This document shows positions 54,179 to 63,212 of a DNA stretch of 64,000 bases, piece by piece. The translations under genes and the position numbers were made by a program. Under the pieces are notes generated by a model that worked only from the letters and a program-made list of their open reading frames with translations, was not told the origin of the DNA and ran no database searches. The stretch lies in NCBI GenBank assembly GCA_963771705.1, contig CAVYUP010000005.1:496001-560000 (forward strand), in the 5' to 3' direction. Each line of letters opens with the position of its first letter. Positions within the stretch are counted from its first letter, which is position 1. The stretch is from DATFVA01 sp963771705. GTDB lineage: Bacteria; Bacteroidota; Ignavibacteria; Ignavibacteriales; Ignavibacteriaceae.

Positions 54179-55648
54179 TTACAGGTTAAACAGGGTGCCC
54201 CGGCCGAGGATAAGAGATGGATCTAATATTTTTTTAATCTCAGCCATTTCTCTAATATTCTTTTTACCATACATCATCTCAAGATATTCTGTCTTCAATT
54301 TCCCCACTCCATGTTCCGCAGAGATCGTCCCGCCCGAACTTACGGCCTTTTCACAGATCTGGCGGTAGATCTCTTTTCCGCGTAAATATTCCTCTTCATT
54401 TGAAGGAAGCATATTAAGGTGCAGGTGTGAATTTCCAAAGTGTCCGTATGCGATAAATTTCAATCCCGATTTACCTACCAGGGATCTGCATTCCTTATAA
54501 AATTCTCTGAAATTTTCATCAGGTACAGCGACGTCCGTTCCCAATTTCTTAACCTTATTCTTCGCAATAAATTCATTCGCTTTAGCCGAAACAGAATGAC
54601 GAAACTCCTCAAGGCTCCTTTTATCCTTTTCCGAGAAGGCAAACCATGCTGTTTCGGTATTTCCTTTATGTTTTGCGATCAGCGAGGCCCATTCATTAAA
54701 TAATTTTTCGTCATTTTCTTCTGTTGTTTCCTGTTCGAACCATACAGAAGCTTTTACATCTGAAGGGATCTGAGGATAGTCATCTTTCAAAAAATAAAGA
54801 CAATTTTCATCCATAAATTCAAGTGCAAGGGCATCGATAGAATCACTTTTTTCACTTCTTGTTCTGAATGACAATTCTCTAGCTTCCTCAATAAAGGAAA
54901 CGGCGTTATCCTCAGAAGCAAAAAAGATGACGGACGAGAGAATATTTTCAGGGAGGTCTACAAGACGCAGTTTAATTTTTGCAACAACTCCAAGCGTTCC
55001 TTCAGAACCTATAAAAAGATCGACAGCATCCATTCCTTCTTTAAGGTAATATCCAGACGCGTTTTTTACTCCCGGCATCCTTATATCAGGAATTACAATA
55101 TCTAATTCTTTCCCGGCTCTCGTTTTTAATGCTAGGCGATTCCCGGAAGCTTTATTCTTTCCTCTGCGGAGGTCAAGAACCTCACCAGACGCGAGTATGA
55201 TTTCCAGTTCTTCTACAAAATTCCTTGTTGGGCCGTACTTAAAAGTTTTCTCACCTGAGGCATTAGTCGCTATTGTTCCGCCGATAAAACAATTCCACTC
55301 AGTAGGATCAGGAGGGTAGAGGAGTTTCTGCCTGTTCACCTTTTGCTGCAATGTGTCAAGAATAACTCCAGGCTCTGTAATAACATATTTCTGATCAAAA
55401 TTAATCTCTATGATATGATTAAGTTTTTCAGTTGAGATAAGGATACCGCTGAGAGGAACCCGAGCTCCTGTAAGTCCCGTTCCATTTCCTGAGATCGTGA
55501 CCGGAGTCTTTTCCGAATCAGCCTTCTCAAGGATCTCCCGGATTTCACCTGCGGATTCGGGTATATAAACAGCTTCACAACTGCCTCTGAAATTAGAAGC
55601 ATCAGATATATAATTTTCTATTTCATCTGCTGAAGTTTTTATAATCAT
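54179..55648 (-). CDS. FAD-linked oxidase, GlcD/lactate dehydrogenase-like
   Basis: A flavoprotein that oxidises a 2-hydroxy acid such as glycolate or D-lactate. The FAD-binding domain shows PVTISGNGTGLTGARVPLSG, PDPTEWNCFIGGTIATNASG and VDLFIGSEGTLGVVAKIKL. The C-terminal cap shows FIAYGHFGNSHLHLNMLPS (metal and substrate site) and TISAEHGVGKLKTEYLEMM. The length of 489 residues is normal for GlcD. No iron-sulphur subunit gene is adjacent, so the electron acceptor is unclear. It lies 13 bases downstream of the GT2-like gene on the same strand. Confidence 0.92.
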   Translation of the reverse strand: MIIKTSADEIENYISDASNFRGSCEAVYIPESAGEIREILEKADSEKTPVTISGNGTGLTGARVPLSGILISTEKLNHIIEINFDQKYVITEPGVILDTLQQKVNRQKLLYPPDPTEWNCFIGGTIATNASGEKTFKYGPTRNFVEELEIILASGEVLDLRRGKNKASGNRLALKTRAGKELDIVIPDIRMPGVKNASGYYLKEGMDAVDLFIGSEGTLGVVAKIKLRLVDLPENILSSVIFFASEDNAVSFIEEARELSFRTRSEKSDSIDALALEFMDENCLYFLKDDYPQIPSDVKASVWFEQETTEENDEKLFNEWASLIAKHKGNTETAWFAFSEKDKRSLEEFRHSVSAKANEFIAKNKVKKLGTDVAVPDENFREFYKECRSLVGKSGLKFIAYGHFGNSHLHLNMLPSNEEEYLRGKEIYRQICEKAVSSGGTISAEHGVGKLKTEYLEMMYGKKNIREMAEIKKILDPSLILGRGTLFNL

Positions 55649-55661
55649 AGAAATTCAGTAT

Positions 55662-56987
55662 TTAAATGTGCCTTAATATGTCCAGGTAATCTCTCTGTAC
55701 ATTTATCCCCGGCACCTCGCTGCGCGTCCTATCCGGCTTCCAGGAAATATTTAGATTGTCAAACATCTTGTCAAGAGCATCGAACATATTAATAACCGGG
55801 AATCCGTTATCTCTCAGGTGATGGATGAATTTTAATGTAAGGAAACCGTCGAACCATCTTGATTTCTGAAGCTGAAGCTGTTCTTCCGTCTTAGAATTTT
55901 TCAAAATATTAACCAGATCAGGTTCGAAGTTCTGATAATACAAAAAACGGAGAAGTTCAGGATGAATTTCTTTTGCACCATTAAGGTAATATTCTATATC
56001 GGTATGTCCCGGTTTATTAAATATTTCGAGCCATTTTTTCAAAATATCGAATGATTCAGGATTGTACAATGTATATTCATTCTGAATTCCCGATAGGAAG
56101 CGGTTGACGCGCTGACCAGTTCCGAAAGGCACTCTCCATGAACCTCTTCCCGAAGGATAAACAGAGGTGGAGTTTATAGCTTCAACCTTAACATTTTTAG
56201 CAAGCTTCTCCAGGAAATAAAAATCCTCTGCCGCCTTACGCTTATTCATACCTTCAACTTTAATATAACTTTCATAATCACAGACCAAAGTGGAGCCGAT
56301 TGTATGAAAGGCATAGGGTGAGCCGGCATATTTAAGTGCCGTGACGTAATATCTCAGGAATATCTCATAACATATTATCGCTTCGGAAAGCTTATCATTT
56401 CCGGATACATCATGCCGGAAATCTACAACAGCCGCCGCCAGATCTCTTTTATTAAAATTATTAACTACTTCTGTAATATAACCTGACTCCAGCGTGCAGT
56501 CGGCATCTGTAGTAAATATTATCTTTTTATTCTTCGAGACAAAATCGAAAACATTCAGTGCTGCATCCATGCCGATCTTCCTGGCAAGTCCCACCCCGCC
56601 GTCTTTTTCCGGCATCGTTTTCCTCGGAGATGCGGCATCGATTATTCCCAGGTTAATATCTTTCTCAAGCAGCTCCCGTCCTGTTTCATCTTCGGGATTA
56701 CCTGTCAATATTCCGCGGAGATACAGCAGTGTTAACTGGTTATCAAGCTTAACCTCATCGGCAGAAGAACTCATATTATTTATTACGAAAAGAAGCAGAG
56801 TAGAATCTGAATATGTTTGATTAAGATTTACATAAGAGGCAAGAAACCGTTTAATATTTTCAAACTCAGCGATGGCCGGCACCACAATAACATTGGTTAT
56901 GCCGGAAGTTATCGAGGTTTCGATATTCCAATAGCTCAAACTATATTTCTTAAGATATTCTTCCACCTGAGCGGGAACGTTAACCAT
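55662..56987 (-). CDS. Family 2-like glycosyltransferase
   Basis: A cytoplasmic GT-A fold glycosyltransferase. It shows an N-terminal NVIVVPAIAEFENIKRFL, VGLARKIGMDAAL and IIFTTDADCTLESGYI, where DADC is the D-x-D metal-binding motif. The C-terminal half (RKAAEDFYFLEKLAKNV, PSGRGSWRVPFGTGQRV) is found in long proteins of unknown specificity. No membrane segment is present. It overlaps miaA by 8 bases and precedes the GlcD-like gene. A link to tRNA modification is not implied; the overlap shows shared transcription only. Confidence 0.8.
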   Translation of the reverse strand: MVNVPAQVEEYLKKYSLSYWNIETSITSGITNVIVVPAIAEFENIKRFLASYVNLNQTYSDSTLLLFVINNMSSSADEVKLDNQLTLLYLRGILTGNPEDETGRELLEKDINLGIIDAASPRKTMPEKDGGVGLARKIGMDAALNVFDFVSKNKKIIFTTDADCTLESGYITEVVNNFNKRDLAAAVVDFRHDVSGNDKLSEAIICYEIFLRYYVTALKYAGSPYAFHTIGSTLVCDYESYIKVEGMNKRKAAEDFYFLEKLAKNVKVEAINSTSVYPSGRGSWRVPFGTGQRVNRFLSGIQNEYTLYNPESFDILKKWLEIFNKPGHTDIEYYLNGAKEIHPELLRFLYYQNFEPDLVNILKNSKTEEQLQLQKSRWFDGFLTLKFIHHLRDNGFPVINMFDALDKMFDNLNISWKPDRTRSEVPGINVQRDYLDILRHI

Positions 56988-57885
56988 CTATATTATCCTG
57001 AATAATTGTTTTGGCTTTCCGGTATTCTGCCTGCCCGATCCAATGGATTTGAACTCCTTCTCTTTCCATCTTTCTGAACCAGGTCATTTGTCTTTTAGCA
57101 AACTTATGAATGGCAGTATTCAGTTTCAAAAACATATCGTTATAGTTCAGTTCACCTTTCAGGTAAAGACTGACAAATCTGTACTCAAGCCCAAAGCTTT
57201 CCAGTTTTTCATATGATACACCTGAACTGACGAGTTTCTGTACTTCCTCAACCATCCCGCTATTCAATCTTTTTTTAAGTCTTTCTGTTATTCTCACTTT
57301 AATTGTCTCTCTGTCGGCGGAGATACCAATTACAACAGAATTTATCTCCGGGATTTTACTTTTGAGATAAGTTTCTGCCTCAGCAACAAGTATAGCTTTA
57401 ATCAGTCTGTCTTTGTTTGTCAGATCAGTTTTATTATGAATCTCAGTCTTTTTAGAAAGAAAGATCTCCAATAAACGGGATTCATCCAAATTTCTTAATT
57501 CTTCCGCACGGGGAGATGAAAAATCGGCCTTCTTGAGGTTATATTTCTGAACAACAGCACTGAGATATAAGCCTGTGCCGCCTACAAGGAAGGGAAGCTT
57601 CGTTCTATTAGTTATATCCTCGAAAGCGGTATAAAAATGGTGTAAAAATTCATAAAGATTAAATTCATTTTGAGGATCAATTATATCTATCAGGTGATAA
57701 GGGATTTGAACACCATTGACTGTATAATCGTGAAGGTCTTTTCCTGTTCCGATATCCATTCCCCGGTATACCTGACGGGAATCAGCAGAAATTATTTCAC
57801 CATTAAAATCGAGGGCGAGTTGGGCTGCAAGTTCTGTTTTTCCTGAAGCAGTGGGTCCGAGTATAGCAACCAGGTTAGCCGGCAT
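56980..57885 (-). CDS. miaA: tRNA dimethylallyltransferase
   Basis: Adds a dimethylallyl group to A37 of tRNAs reading codons that start with U. The P-loop is AILGPTASGKTELAAQLAL; other motifs are ISADSRQVYRGMDIGTGKD, PFLVGGTGLYLSAVVQKY and LEYRFVSLYLKGE, followed by KRQMTWFRKM. The length of 301 residues is normal. I chose the ATG at 57885 (MPANLVAILG); a GTG two codons upstream at 57891 overlaps the previous stop and is an alternative. No clear ribosome site is seen. It is followed by the GT2-like gene with an 8-base overlap. Confidence 0.94.
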   Translation of the reverse strand: MPANLVAILGPTASGKTELAAQLALDFNGEIISADSRQVYRGMDIGTGKDLHDYTVNGVQIPYHLIDIIDPQNEFNLYEFLHHFYTAFEDITNRTKLPFLVGGTGLYLSAVVQKYNLKKADFSSPRAEELRNLDESRLLEIFLSKKTEIHNKTDLTNKDRLIKAILVAEAETYLKSKIPEINSVVIGISADRETIKVRITERLKKRLNSGMVEEVQKLVSSGVSYEKLESFGLEYRFVSLYLKGELNYNDMFLKLNTAIHKFAKRQMTWFRKMEREGVQIHWIGQAEYRKAKTIIQDNIDG

Positions 57886-57890
57886 GAGCA

Positions 57891-60410
57891 CTAATTTTCA
57901 TCAAATACAGGCAGGGAAATAACGAAAGTTGCCCCTTTTTCGGGACTGCTTTCAACCGTTAGCTCACCTCCGTGATCCCTGATTATTTTTTGTGCTATAG
58001 TTAATCCCAGCCCGGTTCCCTTATCTTTCTTAAAAGATTTGAAAGGTTGAAAGATCTGACCAATAAAATCTTCAGGTATACCCGGACCAGTATCGCGAAA
58101 TTCTATATTTACCAGATCACCCGACTGTTTTGCAGTTATGTAAATATTTCCATTTTCACCCATTGCATCACAGGCATTTTTGGCTATCTGGTGGCAGGCC
58201 TGATAAAATGCTTTCCTATCAAGTCTTACTTTGATATTCCCCTCAACTTTTTTGTAGAGACCCACGTTGCGGGATTCAACATATTCTGCAAGCAGTCCCA
58301 GTGCATCATCCATAACCTCCTGCAAACTGCCTGTTTCAATGCTTAGAGGATTCTGGTTCTCGGTAAAAGCAAGGGTAGAATCAAGAAAATTTACGACTGA
58401 ATCAGCCTGATCCATAAGTACACTCAGCACTGTTCTGACATCCTGCGGAACATCTTTCTTTTTTATCTGCGAAGCGTAATACTTCATTGTGAGAACGGGA
58501 GTCTGGATATTATCAGTAATAAACTCAGTTAACTTCGACAGGTAAGTATTTTTATTGTCATCCAGCATATTGTCGATACCGTCGATGCAAAGGAGTGCCT
58601 GGGAGATATGGGACGCCAGCTTAGAGATCTTCTCTTCATCCGAAATTGAAAACTTCCCCGAGCTGCTATTGGCCAGGCTTATAACTGCAATAGTATCATT
58701 ATTTTCATTTTTTACAGGTACGCACAAAATACTCGTCCCTGCAATGCCGCTGATACCATCCACATCTTCCGAATAGCGGAAATCTTTTGCAGGTTCTCTC
58801 ACATTTATTATTTCACCTGTTTCTGCCGCTAGTCCTGTCAATCCTGACGAGATCGAATAGCGGGCTTCAACCAAACCCTCTTCGGACTCTATCTGAGTAA
58901 CCAGGTGGTTTCTGGTCTGATCAACCCGGTAAAGGAGTCCCGCCTGAGCTTCTGTAAGTTTCACCGATTCACGGACAATATTTGAATATACGTTCTGCTT
59001 ATCAAAGGAAGAATTTATTTTCCTGATCGCATCGAGTATTCTTTCAGCGTTAATTTCCGTATCATCATATTTCAGTTTTTCATCCTCCATTTCGTACCGA
59101 AGTTTTTCCTCTTCAGAAAGATCATCGGGGAATTCATCAGGTGTTTCAACAGGATTGAGATTTATCCATTTTGTTTCTTCATGCTCCGGTTCTGATTTAT
59201 AGTTATTCATTTCAGCCACTTTTTCTGTTAACTCATTTTCTTCCAAAGCTTCCTCATGAATTTCAGAGGCCGCTTCATCTGCCGATTCAACAAATTCATC
59301 AGGATTATTTTCATATTCCTTTTTTATATCATAAGACTGATCTTCATAGGATTCTTCCTCAGATCCTTCTGAAGTAATAGTATCTTCCTGATCATCACTC
59401 TCATCTATCATCTTCCCCGAAGAGGATTCTTCTGAGGAAGAGGAGACCTCTTTTTCAGGAAACCTTTCTTCAGGATTTTCTTCTTCGCTCTCTATCGGAG
59501 ATATATTCTCTTCAAGGTCAACATTTTCTGTTGATGAAAAACTTTTGTCTTCTTCCGTTTCCTCAGTTCCGGGGTCACTTTTCTCAGGAACATTTTCCTC
59601 ACCCGCAGGAGCAATTTGCTCAAGGTTCGGTTCTTGTGGTGCGTTAATATCTTCAGGGTGATCAGTTTCAAGTGCTGTTTCGGAATAATCCTCAGGTTCC
59701 GTGATTTCTTTTGCTTGATCAGCAGAAGATAAAAATTCTTCAGGAACGCTGTCAGCATCAGAAATAAAATCTTCAGATGAATCTTCTTCAAAAAACTCAT
59801 CTTCAGAATCCTCTTCCTCATCTCCGTTTATTTCAAGGATCATCTCAGCGCTTTTTTCAATCTCTCTCCGTTTATTCTCAAGTTCGTTCCGTTCAGCGGT
59901 ATCTTCCTGCCGGATTTCATTGCTATTATTTTCAGGTTGAGGGCTTAAATAAAGCTTATCCGTATCCTCCTTCAGAAGTCCCGGATTTATAGTAAGCTGA
60001 AGTTCAGGAATCTCCACCTTATTGTATGCTATGATATTGTCATTGATCTCAGGATTTTCGGCCAGGAAAGTCCTTAAGTCGCCTTTCGATAGGGCATACA
60101 GAATACAATCGGTATTAGCCACAGCAGCTGAGCGCCGATAAGTATCCTCAAGGACTTCGATCTCTCCAAAAAAGTCATTAATTGATTTATTAAGCTTAAC
60201 AGATTTATTCTCGATATAAACCTTAATTTTCACACGTCCGGCTACGATAAGGTAAGTACTGAGGCTTTCATCCCCTTTCTGAAATATAATCTCTCCCTCT
60301 TTCCGTCTAATTATCTGTTCATCTCTAAAGTTTATTTTCAGGTTTTGGGGAGGGATTCCATCGAACAATTTATTATTTTTAATGACTTCTTGATAATTAT
60401 TATCAGACAT
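57891..60410 (-). CDS. CNB-acidic linker-GAF-histidine-kinase-like protein with missing H-box His
   Basis: A cytoplasmic signalling protein of 839 residues. I placed the start at the ATG at 60410 (MSDNNYQEVIKNN). The order is: a cyclic-nucleotide-binding-like domain about 1-140 (LIVAGRVKIKVYI, FFGEIEVLEDTYRRSAAV), a highly acidic, Ser/Glu-rich linker about 170-440, a GAF domain about 470-620 (GLTGLAAETGEIINVREPA), and a kinase-like module about 640-839. The ATPase part is sound (QIAKNACDAMGENGNIYIT, RDTGPGIPEDFIGQIFQPF, KGTGLGLTIAQKIIRDHGG). The dimerisation region reads FITDNIQTPVLTMKYY, where the phospho-acceptor His of H-E-L-R-T-P is replaced by Asp. It may therefore not autophosphorylate normally. 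No response regulator is adjacent. Confidence 0.85.
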   Translation of the reverse strand: MSDNNYQEVIKNNKLFDGIPPQNLKINFRDEQIIRRKEGEIIFQKGDESLSTYLIVAGRVKIKVYIENKSVKLNKSINDFFGEIEVLEDTYRRSAAVANTDCILYALSKGDLRTFLAENPEINDNIIAYNKVEIPELQLTINPGLLKEDTDKLYLSPQPENNSNEIRQEDTAERNELENKRREIEKSAEMILEINGDEEEDSEDEFFEEDSSEDFISDADSVPEEFLSSADQAKEITEPEDYSETALETDHPEDINAPQEPNLEQIAPAGEENVPEKSDPGTEETEEDKSFSSTENVDLEENISPIESEEENPEERFPEKEVSSSSEESSSGKMIDESDDQEDTITSEGSEEESYEDQSYDIKKEYENNPDEFVESADEAASEIHEEALEENELTEKVAEMNNYKSEPEHEETKWINLNPVETPDEFPDDLSEEEKLRYEMEDEKLKYDDTEINAERILDAIRKINSSFDKQNVYSNIVRESVKLTEAQAGLLYRVDQTRNHLVTQIESEEGLVEARYSISSGLTGLAAETGEIINVREPAKDFRYSEDVDGISGIAGTSILCVPVKNENNDTIAVISLANSSSGKFSISDEEKISKLASHISQALLCIDGIDNMLDDNKNTYLSKLTEFITDNIQTPVLTMKYYASQIKKKDVPQDVRTVLSVLMDQADSVVNFLDSTLAFTENQNPLSIETGSLQEVMDDALGLLAEYVESRNVGLYKKVEGNIKVRLDRKAFYQACHQIAKNACDAMGENGNIYITAKQSGDLVNIEFRDTGPGIPEDFIGQIFQPFKSFKKDKGTGLGLTIAQKIIRDHGGELTVESSPEKGATFVISLPVFDEN

Positions 60411-60654
60411 AAAATTACTCTTGTTCTGTCCCTTATTTAATAACAATTGTAATAATAATGATTTTCCTGAGAAATAGAAAAAGTATTGTACATATTTATA
60501 AGAATGATCCGTCACTTGCAAGAATAACAAGTATTTCATCACAATGCGAAACAATACCTGCAAATAAGATAAATGGAAATAATTTTTTGATTAACGCAAC
60601 CATACATATTCACAATAAATATGAAACCTCAATAAAAGAATTGCATCTTACAAT

Positions 60655-61215
60655 ATGGAAGAAACAGAATTAATAGCGGAAGCTAAAAAAGGAAATAAGA
60701 AAGCTTTAGCGGAGATAGTAAGAAAATACGAACAGACTATCTATAATTTTTCTTTTAAAATCTGCCGGGATCCTGAAAAAGCCGAAAATATCATGCAGGA
60801 AACCTTCTTCAGCATGGTAAAATCCATCGGCCAGTTCGACGGAAACTCGAAACTCTCAACCTGGTTATACCGGATAGTTGCCAATCACTGCCTGATGCAG
60901 GCCAGGAAAGAAAAAAGAAGGAGCTATGTTTCGCTGGAGAACGATGAAGACCTTTATTCAGAAAAACATATTGCCGACTGGACGTCTTTACCGTATAAGA
61001 GTACAGAAAACAACGAATTAAGAGTAATTCTCGACAAGGCCATTAAAAATTTATCGCCCGATTACAGGATAATTTTTTTACTTCGGGATGTTGAAGGTTT
61101 ATCTACCGAGGAAACGGCTGAAGCCGCTAATATTTCCGTTCCTGCTGTTAAATCAAGACTGCACCGAGCGCGGGCATTTTTAAGAAAAGAAATTGATGAG
61201 GCATTTAAAAAATGA
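60655..61215 (+). CDS. ECF-type RNA polymerase sigma factor
   Basis: Directs RNA polymerase to a specific promoter set. Region 2 reads IVRKYEQTIYNFSFKICRDP, then ENIMQETFFSMVKSIGQFDG and LSTWLYRIVANHCLMQARKE. Region 4 reads LSPDYRIIFLLRDVEGLSTE, ETAEAANISVPAVKSRLHRARAF. The length of 186 residues is normal for an ECF sigma factor. The start overlaps nothing; its stop overlaps the small anti-sigma-like gene by 4 bases (ATGA). Such coupling is the usual form for a sigma/anti-sigma pair. What it controls is not visible here. Confidence 0.93.
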   Translation: MEETELIAEAKKGNKKALAEIVRKYEQTIYNFSFKICRDPEKAENIMQETFFSMVKSIGQFDGNSKLSTWLYRIVANHCLMQARKEKRRSYVSLENDEDLYSEKHIADWTSLPYKSTENNELRVILDKAIKNLSPDYRIIFLLRDVEGLSTEETAEAANISVPAVKSRLHRARAFLRKEIDEAFKK

Positions 61216-61463
61216 GCAAAGAAATAAAAGTTACCTGTCTCGAAGTAATGAGTCACATCTGCGACAGTCTTGGTGAGGACCTTGATTCCGAGCGCTGTAA
61301 AGACATTAAGTACCACCTGGAAAAATGTCCCGAGTGTACTAATTACTTTAAATCTGTTCAGATGACAATTGATTACTACAAAAAGTACAATGTTAATCTG
61401 CCCAGGGATGCTCACAACAGGCTGATGTCTTTTCTTGATCTCGATGAAAATGAGGAATCCTGA
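61212..61463 (+). CDS. Small zinc-finger anti-sigma factor-like protein
   Basis: An 83-residue protein with the zinc-binding H-x3-C-x2-C motif of the zf-HC2/ZAS class (HLEKCPEC), preceded by ERCKDIKY. There is no membrane helix, so if it is an anti-sigma factor it is a soluble one that binds the neighbouring ECF sigma in the cytoplasm. Redox control through the zinc cysteines is known in the family; here it is inference. The start overlaps the sigma factor stop by 4 bases. Confidence 0.82.
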   Translation: MSKEIKVTCLEVMSHICDSLGEDLDSERCKDIKYHLEKCPECTNYFKSVQMTIDYYKKYNVNLPRDAHNRLMSFLDLDENEES

Positions 61464-61524
61464 CGCAGGGTACAGATTCTTATTCTAAAGATTACAAAAT
61501 TCATTCAAATAATTAAAAAAGGTT

Positions 61525-61962
61525 ATGGATAACATTCATCATTATAAAATAAATGTAAAATGGGATGAAGGCCGAATCGGAACACTTTCATCAGAATCAC
61601 TTCCGGATATTAAAGTAGCCACTCCCCCAGAATTTCCCAAAGGTGTTGCGGGAATATGGTCACCTGAGCATATGTTTGTTTCTTCAGCCGCTATATGCTT
61701 AATGACCACTTTCCTTTCAATTGCGGAAAATTCATCACTTCCGTTTAATTCATTCAGATGCAGCGCGGAAGGGAAGCTCGAAAAGGTTGACGGAAACTTT
61801 ATGATCTCAGAAATTGAGCTTAAACCGGAATTAGTAATTCCGGAAGAGAAATACCGGGAAAAAGCAGGCAGGATAATTGAAAAATCTGAAAAAATGTGTC
61901 TTATCTCGAATTCAATGAAAACAAAAATCATTCTGAGTCCAGAAATTAAGACAGCCGGGTAG
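61525..61962 (+). CDS. OsmC-like peroxide-reducing protein
   Basis: Member of the OsmC/Ohr/YhfA family. The signature segments are VAGIWSPEHMFVSSAAICLMTTFLSIAE, with the first active cysteine (AAIC) and a Glu nearby, and the later KMCLISNSMKTKI, with the second cysteine. It is 145 residues long, normal for the family. It probably reduces hydroperoxides in the cytoplasm. It follows the sigma/anti-sigma pair by about 60 bases and may belong to its regulon, which is inference. Confidence 0.87.
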   Translation: MDNIHHYKINVKWDEGRIGTLSSESLPDIKVATPPEFPKGVAGIWSPEHMFVSSAAICLMTTFLSIAENSSLPFNSFRCSAEGKLEKVDGNFMISEIELKPELVIPEEKYREKAGRIIEKSEKMCLISNSMKTKIILSPEIKTAG

Positions 61963-62009
61963 ACAAATAAATATAACAAGAACAGGAAAATCATAATCAG
62001 GAGAAATAT

Positions 62010-62399
62010 ATGAAAAGACTTATCGGCTTTTTCGTTTTAGCAATCATTCTATCAAACTTTATTGCCTGTGCGCAGAGCGTACCGCCGCAGAACAGCATCA
62101 CAGTACAAGAACTTAAAAATCAGATCAAGAATGATTCTGATCTGGTTATACTTGATGTACGCACTCCCGAGGAATTAAAAGGTCCTCTTGGTCATATTGA
62201 TGGTATCATAAACATACCTGTCCAGCAGCTAGCAGGCCGGGTAAACGAGCTTGATAAGTATAAGGACAAGGAAATTGCTGTTATCTGCAGAACCGGTCAC
62301 CGGTCATCTATGGGGACAAAAATCCTGCTGAATCATGGATTCACAAAGGTGGAAAATGTGGAAGGCGGGATGACTGCATACAGGGCAAAAGGCAATTAG
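62010..62399 (+). CDS. Rhodanese-like lipoprotein
   Basis: A single-domain rhodanese of 129 residues behind a lipoprotein signal (MKRLIGFFVLAIILSNFIAC, lipobox FIAC), so it is expected in the periplasm, attached to a membrane. The active-site loop is VICRTGHRSS with the catalytic Cys; DVRTPEELKGPLGHIDGIINIP and VENVEGGMTAYRAKG are the other family segments. It should carry sulphur from a donor such as thiosulphate or polysulphide to an unknown acceptor. An AGGAGA site precedes the ATG. It converges on the TPR gene. Confidence 0.9.
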   Translation: MKRLIGFFVLAIILSNFIACAQSVPPQNSITVQELKNQIKNDSDLVILDVRTPEELKGPLGHIDGIINIPVQQLAGRVNELDKYKDKEIAVICRTGHRSSMGTKILLNHGFTKVENVEGGMTAYRAKGN

Positions 62400-62403
62400 C
62401 CCA

Positions 62404-63168
62404 CTACTCAAGTTTCACTAATCTTTTCTTTGCTTTTCTAATAGCGAACTTATCCCTGAAATTTTTTTGGGGATAAGTTAGTAATTCCTTTAAAAGCTTC
62501 TTCTCTTTGTCTGTTTCACCCATAGCTTTATAAGTTAAAGCCAGCTGATAAGAAGCCACAATTGTGCCGGGTTTAACATCCAGCGCTTTTTTGAACATCT
62601 CAACCGATTGATCAAAAGTACCTTCGGGTACATCACCGAAAAAAGTATTCGCAAACATCCTCTCGAACCAGCTGAGGTCAGCTATCTGTCTGTAATAAAT
62701 TCCCAGGATCACGTATGAGAGGTACTGATCAGGATTAATCTCAAGGGATTTCTTCGCATTATCCTCAATTTTATGAGCCAGCTTAATCTTTTCTTTTCCT
62801 CCTTCATACAAGGCCTGGTTGCCGAACGACATTGCAAGGTAGGCGTATGAAGCCGCGCTATCAGGAAAATTATCCTTAAGCTTTTCGGAGAATTCAATTG
62901 CTTTCATAATCATTATTTCAGAACTGTCTCTTTGCCTATATTCATGGTATTCTTCACCAAGATCATTATAGGATCGCGCCAACCGGTAAAGTACTTCATA
63001 GCTATCCGGCGCCAGTTTATATGCATCCAGGTAACTGTTAAGGGCGGAGTGATTATCAAATGAAGAATAATATTCATCCCCCTGCTCTATATATTCCTCA
63101 AAATTATCCGGTAGAATCCGGTTGAAAGGAATAATAATAAGCACCAGAAAGACCAAAGCTGTCTTCAT
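62404..63168 (-). CDS. Exported TPR protein similar to RMD (regulator of microtubule dynamics) family
   Basis: A protein with an N-terminal signal (MKTALVFLVLIIIPFNRIL) and several tetratricopeptide-type helix pairs (YYSSFDNHSALNSYLDAYKL, YEVLYRLARSYNDLGEEYHE, PGTIVASYQLALTYKAMGET). The central segment YLSYVILGIYYRQIADLSW, then FERMFANTFFGDVPEGTFDQ resembles the RMD family first described in eukaryotes and present in Bacteroidota. I chose the ATG at 63168 because the signal begins there; an ATG at 63192 is an alternative. The function is unknown; TPR proteins usually bind other proteins. It is 20 bases downstream of the dienelactone hydrolase gene. Confidence 0.8.
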   Translation of the reverse strand: MKTALVFLVLIIIPFNRILPDNFEEYIEQGDEYYSSFDNHSALNSYLDAYKLAPDSYEVLYRLARSYNDLGEEYHEYRQRDSSEIMIMKAIEFSEKLKDNFPDSAASYAYLAMSFGNQALYEGGKEKIKLAHKIEDNAKKSLEINPDQYLSYVILGIYYRQIADLSWFERMFANTFFGDVPEGTFDQSVEMFKKALDVKPGTIVASYQLALTYKAMGETDKEKKLLKELLTYPQKNFRDKFAIRKAKKRLVKLE

Positions 63169-63212
63169 CCAGGTATATTGCTCCAACAACATGGGTTTAT
63201 TAAATGGTAAGT

